Numbered from the stretch's first letter, positions 35,373 to 46,338 are shown. The stretch: 64,000 bases of DNA from Kibdelosporangium persicum (GCF_013280595.1 NZ_JAAATY010000031.1:1-64000); one strand, 5' to 3'. A program made the numbers and translations. Notes: generated from the letters alone by a model not told the origin.

Positions 35373-36602
35373 ATGCTGTCGTTCAGTGAAGTCCGGACGA
35401 TCGCCACCTCGCTCGCCATCCGGGGCACGACGAGCCTCCTCGCCGATGCGGGCGACCTGGTGTGCGCGATCGACAGCGGGCGCTACCAGGGGAATCCCTA
35501 TCCGCTGTACGAGCGGATACGTGCGGCAGGCCCGGTCTACAGAGGACTCTCCGGCACCTACGCACTCACCTCGCACGCGGCGATCTCCGCCGCCCTGCGG
35601 GATCCGCGGTTGCGGGTCCGCAAGACCTCGGGCCGGTTGGCCGGGGCGTCGACGAACGCGCTCGCGGACACCTTCCTGTCCATGGACGAGCCGGATCACG
35701 GCAGGTTGCGCCGCATCGCCGCGCCGGCGTTCCGGCCGAAGCTGATGCGACAGATGCGAGCGGGCATCGAGGCCACCACCCATCGCCTGGTCGACCGGCT
35801 GAACGACGAGTTCGACCTGATGACCGACTTCGCAGCACCGCTTCCGATCGCCGTGATCAGCGACCTGTTGGGCATCCCCGAAGCTGACCGCACGCGGTTC
35901 GCGCACTACGGCCAGATCGTCGGCCGGGCGTTCGACGGGCTCGGGAACCGCGGTCTGGTGCGTGAGTACCAGGCCGCCGTGGCGGACCTGCGGAACCTGT
36001 TCACGCGACTGATGAACGAGCGACGCACCAACCCGGGCGAGGACGTGATCAGCGCCCTTGTCCAAGCCGAGGACCTGACCGCGGACGAACTGATCGCCAC
36101 GTGCCGTCTGCTGCTGCTCGCCGGATTCGAGACGACCGTGAACCTGATCGGCAACGCCGTCGTGCTGTTCGACAGCCACCGAGACCAGTGGGATCTGCTG
36201 AAAGGACAGCCGAATCTCGCGCCGCGGGCGGTCGAGGAGGTGCTGCGGTTCGAGTCGCCGGTCCCGGCGCTGTTGCGCCATCCGCATGAGCCGTTCGAGA
36301 TCGGCGGCCGGGTGGTTCCGGTGGACGGCGACTTGGTGGTCCTGCTCGCCGCCGCCAACCGGGATCCCGAAGTGTTCACCGAACCGCACCGGTTCGACAT
36401 CACGCGTGAAGATGCCGTCGAGCACCTCGCGTTCGGCGGCGGCGCGCACTACTGCCTCGGCGCTCCACTGTCGCGTCTGGAGGGTGACGTGGCGCTGCGC
36501 ACGCTCGCCGAGCAGTTGCCAGGGCTGCGGCTGACCGGTGCGCCTCTGCGCCGCAAGTCCACCGTGGTGCGCGGCTACCTGCACGTTCCGGTCACGAAGT
36601 AG
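35373..36602 (+). CDS. Cytochrome P450
   Basis: A 409-residue soluble bacterial P450. The I-helix oxygen-binding motif is AGFETT (near residue 252), ExxR is in EEVLRFESP (near 290), and the heme-Cys loop is FGGGAHYCLGAPLSRLEG (near 353). GGAGGG lies 6 nt before the ATG. It resembles CYP107/CYP105-type hydroxylases of secondary metabolism or xenobiotics. No ferredoxin gene is adjacent, so electrons must come from elsewhere. The following ABC exporter and two-component system suggest an inducible detoxification or export unit. Confidence 0.93.
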   Translation: MLSFSEVRTIATSLAIRGTTSLLADAGDLVCAIDSGRYQGNPYPLYERIRAAGPVYRGLSGTYALTSHAAISAALRDPRLRVRKTSGRLAGASTNALADTFLSMDEPDHGRLRRIAAPAFRPKLMRQMRAGIEATTHRLVDRLNDEFDLMTDFAAPLPIAVISDLLGIPEADRTRFAHYGQIVGRAFDGLGNRGLVREYQAAVADLRNLFTRLMNERRTNPGEDVISALVQAEDLTADELIATCRLLLLAGFETTVNLIGNAVVLFDSHRDQWDLLKGQPNLAPRAVEEVLRFESPVPALLRHPHEPFEIGGRVVPVDGDLVVLLAAANRDPEVFTEPHRFDITREDAVEHLAFGGGAHYCLGAPLSRLEGDVALRTLAEQLPGLRLTGAPLRRKSTVVRGYLHVPVTK

Positions 36603-36604
36603 TC

Positions 36605-36628
36605 GGTGTCCACCGATCGGTGGACACC
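36605..36628. terminator. Perfect 24-bp palindrome after the P450 gene
   Basis: Arms GGTGTCCACC / GGTGGACACC around GATC, beginning 3 bp after the P450 stop and 56 bp before the ABC gene. It can act as an RNA hairpin or as a DNA operator for the ABC/two-component operon. Confidence 0.55.
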
Positions 36629-36683
36629 ACGATTCAGTCCTGCGGTCGTCCCGCCGGAACTGTCCCGGCTGGACGATGGGGGC

Positions 36684-37520
36684 ATGACGGCGATACACGT
36701 TCGCGGGCTGCGCAAGGCGTACCCGAAGATCCAGGCGGTGGCCGGGATCGACCTGGACATCGAACGCGGTGAGGTGTTCGCGTTACTCGGGCCCAACGGC
36801 GCCGGCAAGACCACGACGGTGGAAATCCTCGAGGGACACCGGAAACGTGACGAGGGCACGGTGTCGGTACTCGGCCAGGACCCGGGCACCGCCGGCCGGG
36901 AGTGGCGGGCCAGGCTCGGCATCGTGCTGCAGACCGCGACGGACGCCGCGGAACTGTCCGTCCGGGAGACGATCCGGCACTTCGCGCGGTACTACCCGCG
37001 GCCACGGCAGCCCGAGGACGTGATCGAACTCTGTGGCCTGGAAGAAAAAGCGGGCGCACGGGTGAAGAGCCTGTCCGGCGGGCAGCGCAGGCGGCTGGAC
37101 GTCGCACTGGGCATCGTCGGCACGCCTGAGCTGCTCTTCCTGGACGAGCCGACCACCGGCTTCGACCCGCAGGCGCGCAGGCAGTTCTGGGGCCTGATCC
37201 AGAAACTCGCCGCGGACGGCACCACCATCGTGCTCACCACGCACTACCTCGACGAGGCCGAGGCGTTGGCCGACCGGGTCGCCGTCATCTCCCGCGGCGA
37301 GATCGTCGCCCAGGGCCCGCCGGGTGAGCTCGGCGGGCGCGCGACCAGGGAGGCCGTCGTGCGCTGGTTCGACCGCGACGGTGAGCAGGAAGTCCGTACG
37401 CCGACGCCGACCAAGCTGATCGGCGAGCTCTCCCTTGGGGGTGGGGAGCTCGCCGGTCTCACCGTCACCCGGCCGACGCTCGAAGAGGTCTACCTCGACC
37501 TGGTCGGAGGCACCCGATGA
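36684..37520 (+). CDS. ABC-2 exporter ATPase
   Basis: A 278-residue ATPase: Walker A GPNGAGKTTT (near residue 37), Q-loop GIVLQTATD, signature LSGGQRRRLD, Walker B LLFLDEPTTGFDP, H-loop TTHYLDEAE. Drug-exporter (DrrA/CcmA-like) type. ATG 36684 chosen as the first position giving a normal N-terminus (MTAIHVRGLRKAYPK). It overlaps the permease by 4 bp. Confidence 0.9.
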   Translation: MTAIHVRGLRKAYPKIQAVAGIDLDIERGEVFALLGPNGAGKTTTVEILEGHRKRDEGTVSVLGQDPGTAGREWRARLGIVLQTATDAAELSVRETIRHFARYYPRPRQPEDVIELCGLEEKAGARVKSLSGGQRRRLDVALGIVGTPELLFLDEPTTGFDPQARRQFWGLIQKLAADGTTIVLTTHYLDEAEALADRVAVISRGEIVAQGPPGELGGRATREAVVRWFDRDGEQEVRTPTPTKLIGELSLGGGELAGLTVTRPTLEEVYLDLVGGTR

Positions 37521-38326
37521 CCACCGTACACCTGCCGTCGCCGCTGAGCATCGGGCTGGCCCGTGGTGTGGTGGAACTGAAGTCGTTCTTCCGCGTCAAG
37601 GAACAGGCCCTCTTCACCTTCTCCTTCCCCGCGCTGATCCTCGCGATCCTCGGATCGGTCTTCGACCGGGAGATCGAGGCCGGGGTGACGGCCGGCCAGG
37701 TCCTCACCGCGAGCATGGTCGGCGCGGGCATCATCGCGACCTCGTTCGTGAACCTGAGCATCAGCGTCGCCCTCGACCGGGAGGACGGCACCCTGCTGCG
37801 GTTGCGCGGGACGCCGATGCCGCTGCTGTCCTACTTCACCGGCAAGATCATCCTGGTGTTCGTGGCGAGCCTCGCCGAGACCGTGCTGGTGCTCGGGGTC
37901 GGCGTGCTGCTGTTCGACCTGCCGCTGCCCAGCGACCCGGCGAAGTGGCTGACGTTCGCGTGGGTGTTCGTGCTCGCGGTGGTCAGTTGCTCACTGATCG
38001 GCATCGCGACGGCGTCGTTGGCGAAGTCCGCGCAGAGCGGCGCGGCTGTGTCGAACGTGCCGTACGTGTCGCTGCAGTTCATCTCCGGCGTCTACGTCAG
38101 CCCGATCACGATGCTGCCCGCGGGTATGGTCACAGTGGCGTCGTTCTTCCCGATCAAGTGGACCGCGCAGGGATTCCGGTCGGTGTTCCTCCCGGACAGC
38201 ATGACCAAGTACGAGATGGCGGGAGCATGGGAACTCGGCAAAACCGCACTGGTCCTTGGCGCCTGGTGCGTCGTCGGTCTCGTGCTGTGCCTGATGACGT
38301 TCCGGTGGAGCAACAAACGCCGGTGA
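37517..38326 (+). CDS. ABC-2 exporter permease
   Basis: A 269-residue permease with about six TM helices and the ABC-2 loop REDGTLLRLRGTPM. Partner of the preceding ATPase (ATGA overlap) and overlapping the histidine kinase gene by 4 bp (GTGA). The linked NarL-type system suggests the exported compound, or the envelope stress it causes, is sensed by the kinase. Confidence 0.88.
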   Translation: MTTVHLPSPLSIGLARGVVELKSFFRVKEQALFTFSFPALILAILGSVFDREIEAGVTAGQVLTASMVGAGIIATSFVNLSISVALDREDGTLLRLRGTPMPLLSYFTGKIILVFVASLAETVLVLGVGVLLFDLPLPSDPAKWLTFAWVFVLAVVSCSLIGIATASLAKSAQSGAAVSNVPYVSLQFISGVYVSPITMLPAGMVTVASFFPIKWTAQGFRSVFLPDSMTKYEMAGAWELGKTALVLGAWCVVGLVLCLMTFRWSNKRR

Positions 38327-39486
38327 CCGAAGCGGCCGACCGTTACTTCTGGCTGTGGGACACGTTCTTCGCACTCGTCTACGTCACGGTTGTCCTCTTG
38401 GTTCTGTTCATGGCCGAGGGAGCGACCACGGCTGAGCGCGCGGGTTCGATCGTGCTGTTGACCATCATCGCGGCCTGCTACGCCTTCTTCGGCAGGCGCG
38501 AGATGCACGCCGAACGATTCGGTTGGCGGCTCAACCTGTTCGTCGGCATCCTGTTCTGTTGCCTTGTCGCGTCGGCGTTCCTGGTGCCGATCACCCAGTA
38601 CAGCTTCTTCGGCGTGATCCCGCTGCTGTTCATGAGCTTGCGGTTGACCGTGGCGATCGTGCTGGTCGCGATGTCCATCGTGGTGACGACGCTGTTCGCG
38701 ACCTTAGGCGATCCGTACACGAACTGGCTGGCCACCGGCGTGGCGATCGGGATCAGCACGCTCTTCTCGGTGATGATCGGCATCTGGATCGACAAGGTGG
38801 TCCGGCAGAGCACCGAACGCGGCGAGCTGATCAAGCAGTTGGAGGCCAGCCAGGCGGAGGTCGCCCGGCTGTCGCGGGAGGCCGGCGTCGCCGGGGAACG
38901 CGAGCGGCTGGCGGGCGAGATCCACGACACCCTGGCCCAGGGCTTCACCAGCATCGTCACGTTGGTGCAGGCCGCGGAATCCGAACTCGGCAGGGACGAA
39001 ACGCAGGTACGTAAGCATCTGGCGCTCGCGTTGCGGACCGCGCGGGAGAACCTGTCCGAATCCCGTGCCCTGGTCGCGGCCCTGGCGCCGGCCGAGCTGG
39101 CCGAGAGTTCGGTGCTGGACGCGATCCGGCGGCAGGCGGCCAAGCTGACCGAGGAGACCGGTGTCTCGGCCGAGGTCGCCGTGCAGGGTGAGCGGCGGCC
39201 GTTGGCGACCGGGATCGACGTGGTGCTGCTGCGGACCGTGCAGGAGTCACTGTCCAATGTGCGCAAGCACGCCGACGCGCGCAGTGTCGAGATCGTACTG
39301 TCCTATCAGGAGAGTTCAGTCGTGCTGCTGGTCACCGACGACGGCAAGGGCTTCGACCCGGCCGCGGTGACCAGCGGGTTCGGGTTGCGCGGGATGCGGT
39401 CGCGGATCGAGCACGTCGGTGGCGCGTTGTCGGTGACCAGCTCGACCGGCTCGGGCACCACCGTCGAACTGGAGGTGTGCACGTGA
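38323..39486 (+). CDS. NarL-type sensor histidine kinase
   Basis: A 387-residue kinase: about five TM helices in residues 10-155 without a large external domain, a coiled linker (LIKQLEASQAEVARLSREA), HisKA_3 with the phospho-acceptor His in ERLAGEIHDTLAQGF (near residue 205) and an HATPase domain with VQESLSNVRKHADA and DDGKGFDP. Such short-loop kinases often sense cell-envelope or membrane cues through the paired ABC exporter. GTG overlaps the permease stop. Confidence 0.9.
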   Translation: MTEAADRYFWLWDTFFALVYVTVVLLVLFMAEGATTAERAGSIVLLTIIAACYAFFGRREMHAERFGWRLNLFVGILFCCLVASAFLVPITQYSFFGVIPLLFMSLRLTVAIVLVAMSIVVTTLFATLGDPYTNWLATGVAIGISTLFSVMIGIWIDKVVRQSTERGELIKQLEASQAEVARLSREAGVAGERERLAGEIHDTLAQGFTSIVTLVQAAESELGRDETQVRKHLALALRTARENLSESRALVAALAPAELAESSVLDAIRRQAAKLTEETGVSAEVAVQGERRPLATGIDVVLLRTVQESLSNVRKHADARSVEIVLSYQESSVVLLVTDDGKGFDPAAVTSGFGLRGMRSRIEHVGGALSVTSSTGSGTTVELEVCT

Positions 39487-40100
39487 TCAAGGTGCTGCTC
39501 GTCGACGACCACCCCGTGGTGCGGGAAGGGTTGCGCGGCATGCTCGACGCCGAGCCGGATCTGGTGGTGGTCGGCGAGGCCGGGTCCGGCGAGGAGGCCG
39601 TGGCCATGGCGACGGCGGCACGTCCCGACGTCATCCTGATGGACCTGCGGATGCCCGGCCTGGACGGCGCGGGCGCCACCGAGAAGATCACGTCCCTGAA
39701 CATCGGCAGCCGTGTCATCGTGCTCACGACGTACGAGACGGACGCGGACATCCTGCGCGCCGTCGAGGCGGGCGCGACCGGCTACCTGTTGAAGGACGCG
39801 TCCCGTGCCGAACTGGCCGGTGCCATCCGGGCCGCGACGCGAGGCGAAACCGTGCTGGCGCCTTCCGTGGCCGGGCGGCTGATGCGGCGGATGCGCCAGC
39901 CCGCGCAGCAATCCCTGAGCGCGCGGGAGATCCAGGTGCTCCGGCTTGTCGCGAAAGGACAGACCAACGCGGAGATCGGAGCCTCGCTGCACATCAGCGA
40001 GACCACCGTGAAGACGCACCTGCTGCGCGTGTTCAACAAGCTCGGCGTCTCCGACCGGACCGCGGCCGTCACCACCGCCATGTCCCAAGGCATCCTCTGA
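39483..40100 (+). CDS. NarL/LuxR response regulator
   Basis: A 205-residue regulator: receiver domain with DDHP, phosphorylatable Asp in VILMDLRMPG (near residue 52), Thr/Ser in VLTTYE and Lys in YLLKDA; C-terminal LuxR HTH (LSAREIQVLRLVAKGQTNAE). GTG 39483 overlaps the kinase stop (GTGA) and gives the usual MIKVLLVDDH start; a GTG two codons earlier is possible. Likely target: the P450 and ABC promoters with their palindromes. Confidence 0.9.
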   Translation: MIKVLLVDDHPVVREGLRGMLDAEPDLVVVGEAGSGEEAVAMATAARPDVILMDLRMPGLDGAGATEKITSLNIGSRVIVLTTYETDADILRAVEAGATGYLLKDASRAELAGAIRAATRGETVLAPSVAGRLMRRMRQPAQQSLSAREIQVLRLVAKGQTNAEIGASLHISETTVKTHLLRVFNKLGVSDRTAAVTTAMSQGIL

Positions 40101-40103
40101 AAA

Positions 40104-40157
40104 ACCCCTCGTGAGTGTTTATCCGGGTTAGAACACGGATAAACACTCACGAGGGGT
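40104..40157. repeat. Dispersed palindrome, copy 4
   Basis: 22-bp perfect arms opening ACCCCTCGTGAGTGTTTATC around ggttagaaca. It fills the 69-bp gap between the convergent response regulator and serC genes. Outside it, CTGAAAAACCCC and GGGGTTTTCAG form a second, outer complementary pair, so the region would make a strong bidirectional terminator. Confidence 0.93.
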
Positions 40158-40169
40158 GAGCTGGGGTTT

Positions 40170-41393
<1,224 letters not shown>

Positions 41394-41402
41394 TCACGTG
41401 GT

Positions 41403-42761
41403 CTAGCGGCGCGTACCCCACCCGTGAGGGTCGACACCTCCGGGGATCGGGCCGGCCGGTTCGTACGGGCGGCGGGTGAAGATGAACGTCGCGAGGTCCA
41501 GATGCGACACCTCACCGGTCGCATCCCGCACGACCTTGAGCGTTTCCCCAGCGTAGTAGGCATCGAGGCCGACCCACGTGCCGTCGCCCGCCGGCTTGAA
41601 CCGCGACGCGCGCCCGGCGCCCTGGACCGGGACGAGCTCCAGCCAGGCCTGGTCGAGCAGCCGCAACTGGTACACGGCCGGGCCCCAGTACCAGACACCT
41701 GTGAGGTCCAGCAGGTCCTGGTTCACGGTGGTCGCCGGTGCCCATTCGGTCGGCAGGATCGGCTCGTGCTCGTCCGCGATTTTCATCAGATCGTATGAAA
41801 GGCCCACGATGCCGACACCGGCCGTGCAGTTGGTCAGCACGAGCGAGCCCGTGCCGCTGCCCGTGTCGGTCAACGCGCACGCCAGGAAGCCCGGCATCGA
41901 GCCGGTGTGCCCGGCCATCCGCCGCCCGGAATCCCGGGTGACCTGCAGACCGAGGCCGAAACCCATCAGCCAGCTGTCGCCGTCGTCCACCATCACGGGG
42001 GCACGCATCTCCGCCACGGTGTCAGGGTGCAGCACCTCGCCGGAGTCTCCGGCGATCAGACGCAACCAGCGTGACAAGTCGTTAAGTGTCGACCACAGCT
42101 GACCCGCGGGGGCCATCGCGCCCGCGTCCGGCGCCGGCTCCGGCAGCAGCACGTCGGCGTGCGGGTGCACCGCCCAGCCCAGCGCGTGCGGCTCCTCCGG
42201 GTGCGGGGTCGTCCGCGTCATCTCCAGCGGCACGAGCAGCTCCCGGTTCACCGCGTCGAGCCAGCTCACGCCGCGGTGCCGCGCGACGAGCTCACCCAGC
42301 ACGCCGTAGCCGACGTTGGAGTAGTGCAGCTTGCTGCCCGCACGCAGCACCACCGCCTCCGGCCCGAGGCTCGCCTGCAACGCCGCCCAGTCCGACCCCG
42401 GCGCGCGCTCCCACCAGCTGCCCGGCGACTCGGCCGTCAGCCCCGACGAGTGCGACAGCAGCTGCAGGATCGTGCGGTCGCCGACGACCGTGCCGGGCAG
42501 GTGTTTGTCGAGCGGGTCGTTGAGGTCCAGCTTGCCTTCGTCGCGCAGTCGCATGACCAGCACGGCGATGAACGTCTTGGTGATCGAGCCGATCCGGTAC
42601 TGGGTGTCCGGCCCGGGCGGTTCGCCGTGGACACGGCCACGCGCACCGGACCAGACCAGGCCGCCTTCCCGGACCACCGCCGCCACCAGCGACGGGGCAC
42701 GACACGCGGCCTGCTCGTGCGCGACTCGTCGGAGAAGGGCCAGCTCAGTCGTAGGCAGCAT
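41403..42761 (-). CDS. Serine hydrolase, beta-lactamase/DD-peptidase fold
   Basis: A 452-residue class C-like serine hydrolase without a clear signal peptide. SxxK motif GSITKTF (near residue 58), YxN in HYSNVGYG, and HxG in AGHTGSMPG replace the usual KTG. C-terminal region (about 345-450) forms a lipocalin-like DUF3471-type domain. Role could be esterase, D-aminopeptidase or beta-lactamase-related. CAGAAT lies 6 nt before the ATG with no ribosome site, so the transcript may be leaderless. Confidence 0.85.
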   Translation of the reverse strand: MLPTTELALLRRVAHEQAACRAPSLVAAVVREGGLVWSGARGRVHGEPPGPDTQYRIGSITKTFIAVLVMRLRDEGKLDLNDPLDKHLPGTVVGDRTILQLLSHSSGLTAESPGSWWERAPGSDWAALQASLGPEAVVLRAGSKLHYSNVGYGVLGELVARHRGVSWLDAVNRELLVPLEMTRTTPHPEEPHALGWAVHPHADVLLPEPAPDAGAMAPAGQLWSTLNDLSRWLRLIAGDSGEVLHPDTVAEMRAPVMVDDGDSWLMGFGLGLQVTRDSGRRMAGHTGSMPGFLACALTDTGSGTGSLVLTNCTAGVGIVGLSYDLMKIADEHEPILPTEWAPATTVNQDLLDLTGVWYWGPAVYQLRLLDQAWLELVPVQGAGRASRFKPAGDGTWVGLDAYYAGETLKVVRDATGEVSHLDLATFIFTRRPYEPAGPIPGGVDPHGWGTRR

Positions 42762-42830
42762 GTCGTGATTCTGGCCTGCCGGGCCGGGAGCGTGCCCAGG
42801 CGTAGGGCATCAACCCGGTCTATGGGCAGA

Positions 42831-43406
42831 ATGTCCCGGGTGAAGTGGATCCGGGCGTGCCAGCACGTGGAGGCACTGGCGACGGCGTGTGAAGAGGCGC
42901 GCGGCCTGCCGTTGCCGGTCGTGCAGTTGTGGGTGTTCGGCCCGGTGCTGGAGTCCCAGGACGATCTCGACGCGGTGGACGTGGCACTGGCCGTCGACTT
43001 GCCGCCCGTGCCCTGGCTGTCGGCGCCGACCGGCGCGGCTCACTGGGCCAACGCGACCCGGCTGGCCCGCAACCCGTTCGCGCCGGTGTGGCGGTCGGCG
43101 CGGGCCCCGATCTGGAACCACTTCGTGGTGCGGCCGGTGCTGGTGTGGGATGCCGCTGACGGCGTCCTGTCCGATGCCTTGACGGCCGTCCGGGAGGGCA
43201 GGGCCGATCAGGTCCGGCTCGACGCTCCGAGCCCCGATGCCCTGCGGGCCCGGATCGACGAGGAGCTCACGGTCAGCCTCGGCGCCATGCGGGCGAGCGT
43301 TTCGGCGTACGACGAGAAGCGCTGGCGGCCCGGCAAGTTGGAGCCCGTGGCGGACGAACTGTGGTCGGTGACCAACGGCTACCTGGACCTGCTTGACGCG
43401 CACTAA
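42831..43406 (+). CDS. DUF7711-like protein
   Basis: A 191-residue soluble protein I know only as a conserved actinobacterial family: MSRVKWIRACQHVEALATAC, PVVQLWVFGPVLESQDDLDA, VDLPPVPW, PIWNHFVVRPVLVWDAADGV and the C-terminal RWRPGKLEPVADELW. The many conserved Trp and the D-V-A-L-A-V-D-L stretch recall nucleotidyltransferase-like folds, but no catalytic motif is certain. ATG 42831 chosen; ATG 42822 is possible. Its stop overlaps that of the convergent small gene. Confidence 0.75.
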   Translation: MSRVKWIRACQHVEALATACEEARGLPLPVVQLWVFGPVLESQDDLDAVDVALAVDLPPVPWLSAPTGAAHWANATRLARNPFAPVWRSARAPIWNHFVVRPVLVWDAADGVLSDALTAVREGRADQVRLDAPSPDALRARIDEELTVSLGAMRASVSAYDEKRWRPGKLEPVADELWSVTNGYLDLLDAH

Positions 43407-43657
43407 GCCTGTGCTTCGGCCAGCCAGGCACGGAAGTCGTCCGAGCCGTGCAAGTACACGCCGGGTGCTTGGTGGAGATCCGCGCCCGCCAGGCGATCGA
43501 GGGCAGTCCACAGCTTGTCGTGGGTGTGATACCCGGCTTGGTCGTCGGCGTACTTCGGCATCGCCCAGTTGGCGGCCTGCTGTGGGCTGACCTCGCCGGT
43601 CACCAGGCCCGCAAGTAATCGCTGCGCCTCGGCGAAGGTCCCGTCCAGGTCGGTCAC
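43403..43657 (-). CDS. Small conserved hypothetical protein
   Basis: An 84-residue acidic protein starting at GTG 43657 (VTDLDGTFAEAQRLLAGLVT). Segments VSPQQAANWAMPKYADDQ and PGVYLHGSDDFRAWLAEAQ are typical of a widespread small actinobacterial family, sometimes linked to immunity-like or toxin-neighbour genes; no function is known. It follows the MBL hydrolase gene by 13 bp on the same strand and is convergent with the DUF7711-like gene. Confidence 0.65.
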   Translation of the reverse strand: MTDLDGTFAEAQRLLAGLVTGEVSPQQAANWAMPKYADDQAGYHTHDKLWTALDRLAGADLHQAPGVYLHGSDDFRAWLAEAQA

Positions 43658-43670
43658 GCCCGTGATCTTC

Positions 43671-44375
43671 CTATATCCGGCGGCGTTTCTGGTGGGTCCT
43701 GGCCGCTTCCCGCAGGATCGGGCCCGCGCCCCGCACGATCGGTTCGCCGTGCCCGAAGCAGACGGTTTCGACGTCCAGGTCCGCCAGCCGCCGGAACCCC
43801 GCCAGCATCTGGTCTTCGTCCTGGTTGAACACACCGAGGATCACGCCGCCCTCGTTCGCCACCGTGTCACCGGTGAACAGGATCTTGTGCACGGGCAGGT
43901 AGATCGCGATGCTGCCGGCGGTGTGCCCGGGGACGTGGATGATCTGGGCGCCGCCGCCGAAGCCGAGCACGTCGCCGTCGGCCAGTTCGACGTCCACCGT
44001 GGACGGTGGCACAGGCATGTCGGGGATGCCGAGGGACTTGATGTGTTCCCAGATCGGCTGGTCGAACTCGGTGAGCACCGGTTCGGCCTTACGGGCGGTG
44101 CCACGGACGACCGCCGCGTCCGCACTGTGTACGTGGACGGGTGCGCCGTGCCAGGAGCGGATCTCGGCGGCCGAACCGTAGTGGTCCTCGTGGCCGTGGG
44201 TGATCACGATCCGGCGGATCGCCGACGTGTCCGGGAGGGCGTCGGCGATCTCCGCGGCCGCGCCGGGCACGCCGGTGTCGATCAGAGTGAGCTCGTCCCC
44301 GTCCTGCCAGACGTACGCCTGCCCGAACTTCAGCCGCAGGATGGACAGCGACGGCCGCAGAACCATGATCCCCAT
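43671..44375 (-). CDS. MBL-fold metallo-hydrolase
   Basis: A 234-residue metallo-beta-lactamase-fold enzyme with the full HxHxDH motif in ITHGHEDHYG (near residue 60), His in VPGHTAGSIAIYL, Asp in FTGDTVANEGG and a final FGHGEPI. Glyoxalase II-like or lactonase-like; substrate unknown. TAGCGT lies 6 nt before the ATG (44375) with no ribosome site, suggesting a leaderless mRNA. Confidence 0.85.
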   Translation of the reverse strand: MGIMVLRPSLSILRLKFGQAYVWQDGDELTLIDTGVPGAAAEIADALPDTSAIRRIVITHGHEDHYGSAAEIRSWHGAPVHVHSADAAVVRGTARKAEPVLTEFDQPIWEHIKSLGIPDMPVPPSTVDVELADGDVLGFGGGAQIIHVPGHTAGSIAIYLPVHKILFTGDTVANEGGVILGVFNQDEDQMLAGFRRLADLDVETVCFGHGEPIVRGAGPILREAARTHQKRRRI

Positions 44376-44431
44376 GACGCCACGCTAGGCGCGGGATCAT
44401 GGCCGCGGCCACCTGTTTCGCCGACAGCGGA

Positions 44432-45661
44432 TCAGGCCAGCGCCGACGTCGGCGTCAGCCGGGCCGCGCGCATGGCCGGGTACGCACCGGCGATCGCGCC
44501 GACCAGTGCCGAGATCCCGACGCCGCCGACCAGTGCCAACGGCGGCAGCACGGCAGGCCAGTTCTGCGACAGGGCATAACCGGCCGTCACACCGACGCCG
44601 ATGACCACGCCGACGATCCCGCCCAGCCCGGACAGCAGCACCGATTCGGCCAGGAACTGGCCCCGGATCTGCCGCCGGGTCGCGCCCAACGCCCGCCGCA
44701 GGCCGATTTCCCGGCGTCGCTCCAGCACCGAGATGACCATGGTGTTGGCGACGCCGACACCGCCGACGAGCAACGCGACACCGCCCAAAGCCAGGAACAA
44801 GGCGCTGTACGACTGGTCCACGAGCTCCTGCGCGGCCAGTGCCTCGGACGGCAGGGAGACCTCGACCTCGTTGGGGTGCTCCGGGTTCACGGTCGCGGCG
44901 AGCACACCACGGACGTCCTCGACCTGAGCGTCCTGTGCCCGGGTGTAGACCGTGGTCGGGTGCCCGTCGAAGCCGAGACGTTCCTCCGCCACTTCCCAGC
45001 CGACCAGGACGGACCGCTCGATCTCCGGTGCCAACGGCATCGCGTTGAGGATGCCGGTCACCGTGAACCACTGCCCGGCGATCCAGACCTGCGGCGGCTT
45101 CGCGGGATCGACCCGGTCGATGCCCAGCCGGGTCGCCGCGACCGAGCCCAGCACCACGGCCGGGAACCGCGCCGACGCGGCGTCCAGGAACTTCCCGCTG
45201 TGGATCGTGCCGTTCAGCACGCCGAGCAGGTCCGGCCGCGCCGCGAACACCGCCAGGCCGGAGGTCTCGTCCGGGTTGACCTGGTCGTTGCGGCGCACCG
45301 TGGCCTTGACGGTGCCGGTCGACGAAGCACCGGTCACCGGGCCGATGCGGTGCACCATCCCGACCGCGCTCCTGGGCAGTTTCGCGTCCTCGCCGAAGAA
45401 CGTCCGCCCCGGCTTGGCGACCAGCAGGTTCGGTCCCAGCGCGGCGATCTGGTCGGCCAGCGCCTTGTTGCTGGAAGCCGGAATGCTGACCACCGCGATC
45501 ATCGCGGCGATCCCGATCGCGATTCCCAGCGCGGACAACACCGCTCGCAGCGGACGCGTCCGCATACCGTGCGCGCCAAGGCGAAGCATGTCCCGTGAGC
45601 CGAGCCGACGTGGTGACGGCAGCGGCTCGGCGTCCGGCGCACGATCCAGCAGAACGGTCAT
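44432..45661 (-). CDS. MacB-like ABC permease (FtsX family)
   Basis: A 409-residue permease: TM1 near residues 38-60 ([19 protein letters not shown]), a periplasmic MacB_PCD domain (about 62-280), and three C-terminal TMs with [20 protein letters not shown] and [11 protein letters not shown], the hallmark cytoplasmic loop. It converts ATPase strokes into motion of an outside partner. Last gene of a four-gene operon; ATG overlaps the ATPase stop. Confidence 0.9.
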   Translation of the reverse strand: MTVLLDRAPDAEPLPSPRRLGSRDMLRLGAHGMRTRPLRAVLSALGIAIGIAAMIAVVSIPASSNKALADQIAALGPNLLVAKPGRTFFGEDAKLPRSAVGMVHRIGPVTGASSTGTVKATVRRNDQVNPDETSGLAVFAARPDLLGVLNGTIHSGKFLDAASARFPAVVLGSVAATRLGIDRVDPAKPPQVWIAGQWFTVTGILNAMPLAPEIERSVLVGWEVAEERLGFDGHPTTVYTRAQDAQVEDVRGVLAATVNPEHPNEVEVSLPSEALAAQELVDQSYSALFLALGGVALLVGGVGVANTMVISVLERRREIGLRRALGATRRQIRGQFLAESVLLSGLGGIVGVVIGVGVTAGYALSQNWPAVLPPLALVGGVGISALVGAIAGAYPAMRAARLTPTSALA

Positions 45662-46338
45662 GCGGCGGCTCCCGTGTCGTGGCGCAGCACGCCGTCCCGC
45701 ATTTCGATCCTGCGCGGCACCGCTGCGGCGATGTCGTTGTCGTGCGTGATGATCACGATCGTCGTCCCGGCCGCGTTCAGCTGGTACAGCAGCGACAGGA
45801 TGCCGGAGCCCGTTGTGCTGTCGAGGTTTCCGGTGGGTTCGTCGGCGAGCACGATCGCCGGGCGGTTCACCACCGCCCGGGCGATCGCGACACGCTGCCG
45901 TTCCCCGCCGGACAGCTCGTTCGGCAGATGCCACGCCCGGGCGCCGAGACCGACCTGTTCCAACGCTCCCAACGCGATCTGCCGCCTGCGCCGGGCCGAG
46001 ACGCCCGCGTACAGCAGGCCCGTGGCGACGTTCTCCACCGCGGGCAGGCCGTCGGTCAGGAAGAACTGCTGGAACACGAACCCGATCCAGCGCGACCGCA
46101 ACGCCGAGAGCCTGCGGTCGTTCAGCCTTGCCACATCGTGCCCGCGCACCTCGATGCTGCCCGAGGTGGGTGTGTCCAAAGTGCCCATCAGCTGGAGCAA
46201 AGTGGACTTGCCCGACCCGGACGGGCCGACGATGGCCAGCAGTTCGCCCTGGGAGACCGTCAGGGACACGTCACGAAGTGCCCGCACACCACCGGGATAC
46301 GTCTTCGCGGCGTTACGGACAGCCAGAACCGGGGTCAC
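45658..46338 (-). CDS. MacB/LolD-like ABC ATPase
   Basis: A 226-residue ATPase: Walker [10 protein letters not shown] (near residue 38), signature [14 protein letters not shown], Walker [15 protein letters not shown]-loop ITHDND. Works with the FtsX-type permease in mechanotransmission rather than classical substrate passage. GTG start overlaps the adaptor stop (GTGA). Confidence 0.92.
   Translation of the reverse strand: MTPVLAVRNAAKTYPGGVRALRDVSLTVSQGELLAIVGPSGSGKSTLLQLMGTLDTPTSGSIEVRGHDVARLNDRRLSALRSRWIGFVFQQFFLTDGLPAVENVATGLLYAGVSARRRRQIALGALEQVGLGARAWHLPNELSGGERQRVAIARAVVNRPAIVLADEPTGNLDSTTGSGILSLLYQLNAAGTTIVIITHDNDIAAAVPRRIEMRDGVLRHDTGAAA

Noticed and set aside
35373-40100. Biosynthetic gene cluster
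   Set aside because: Only a P450, exporter and two-component system; no synthase, NRPS or PKS core enzyme in the window.
41403-42761. Antibiotic-resistance beta-lactamase
   Set aside because: No export signal, KTG replaced by HTG and a C-terminal lipocalin-like region; better called a serine hydrolase.
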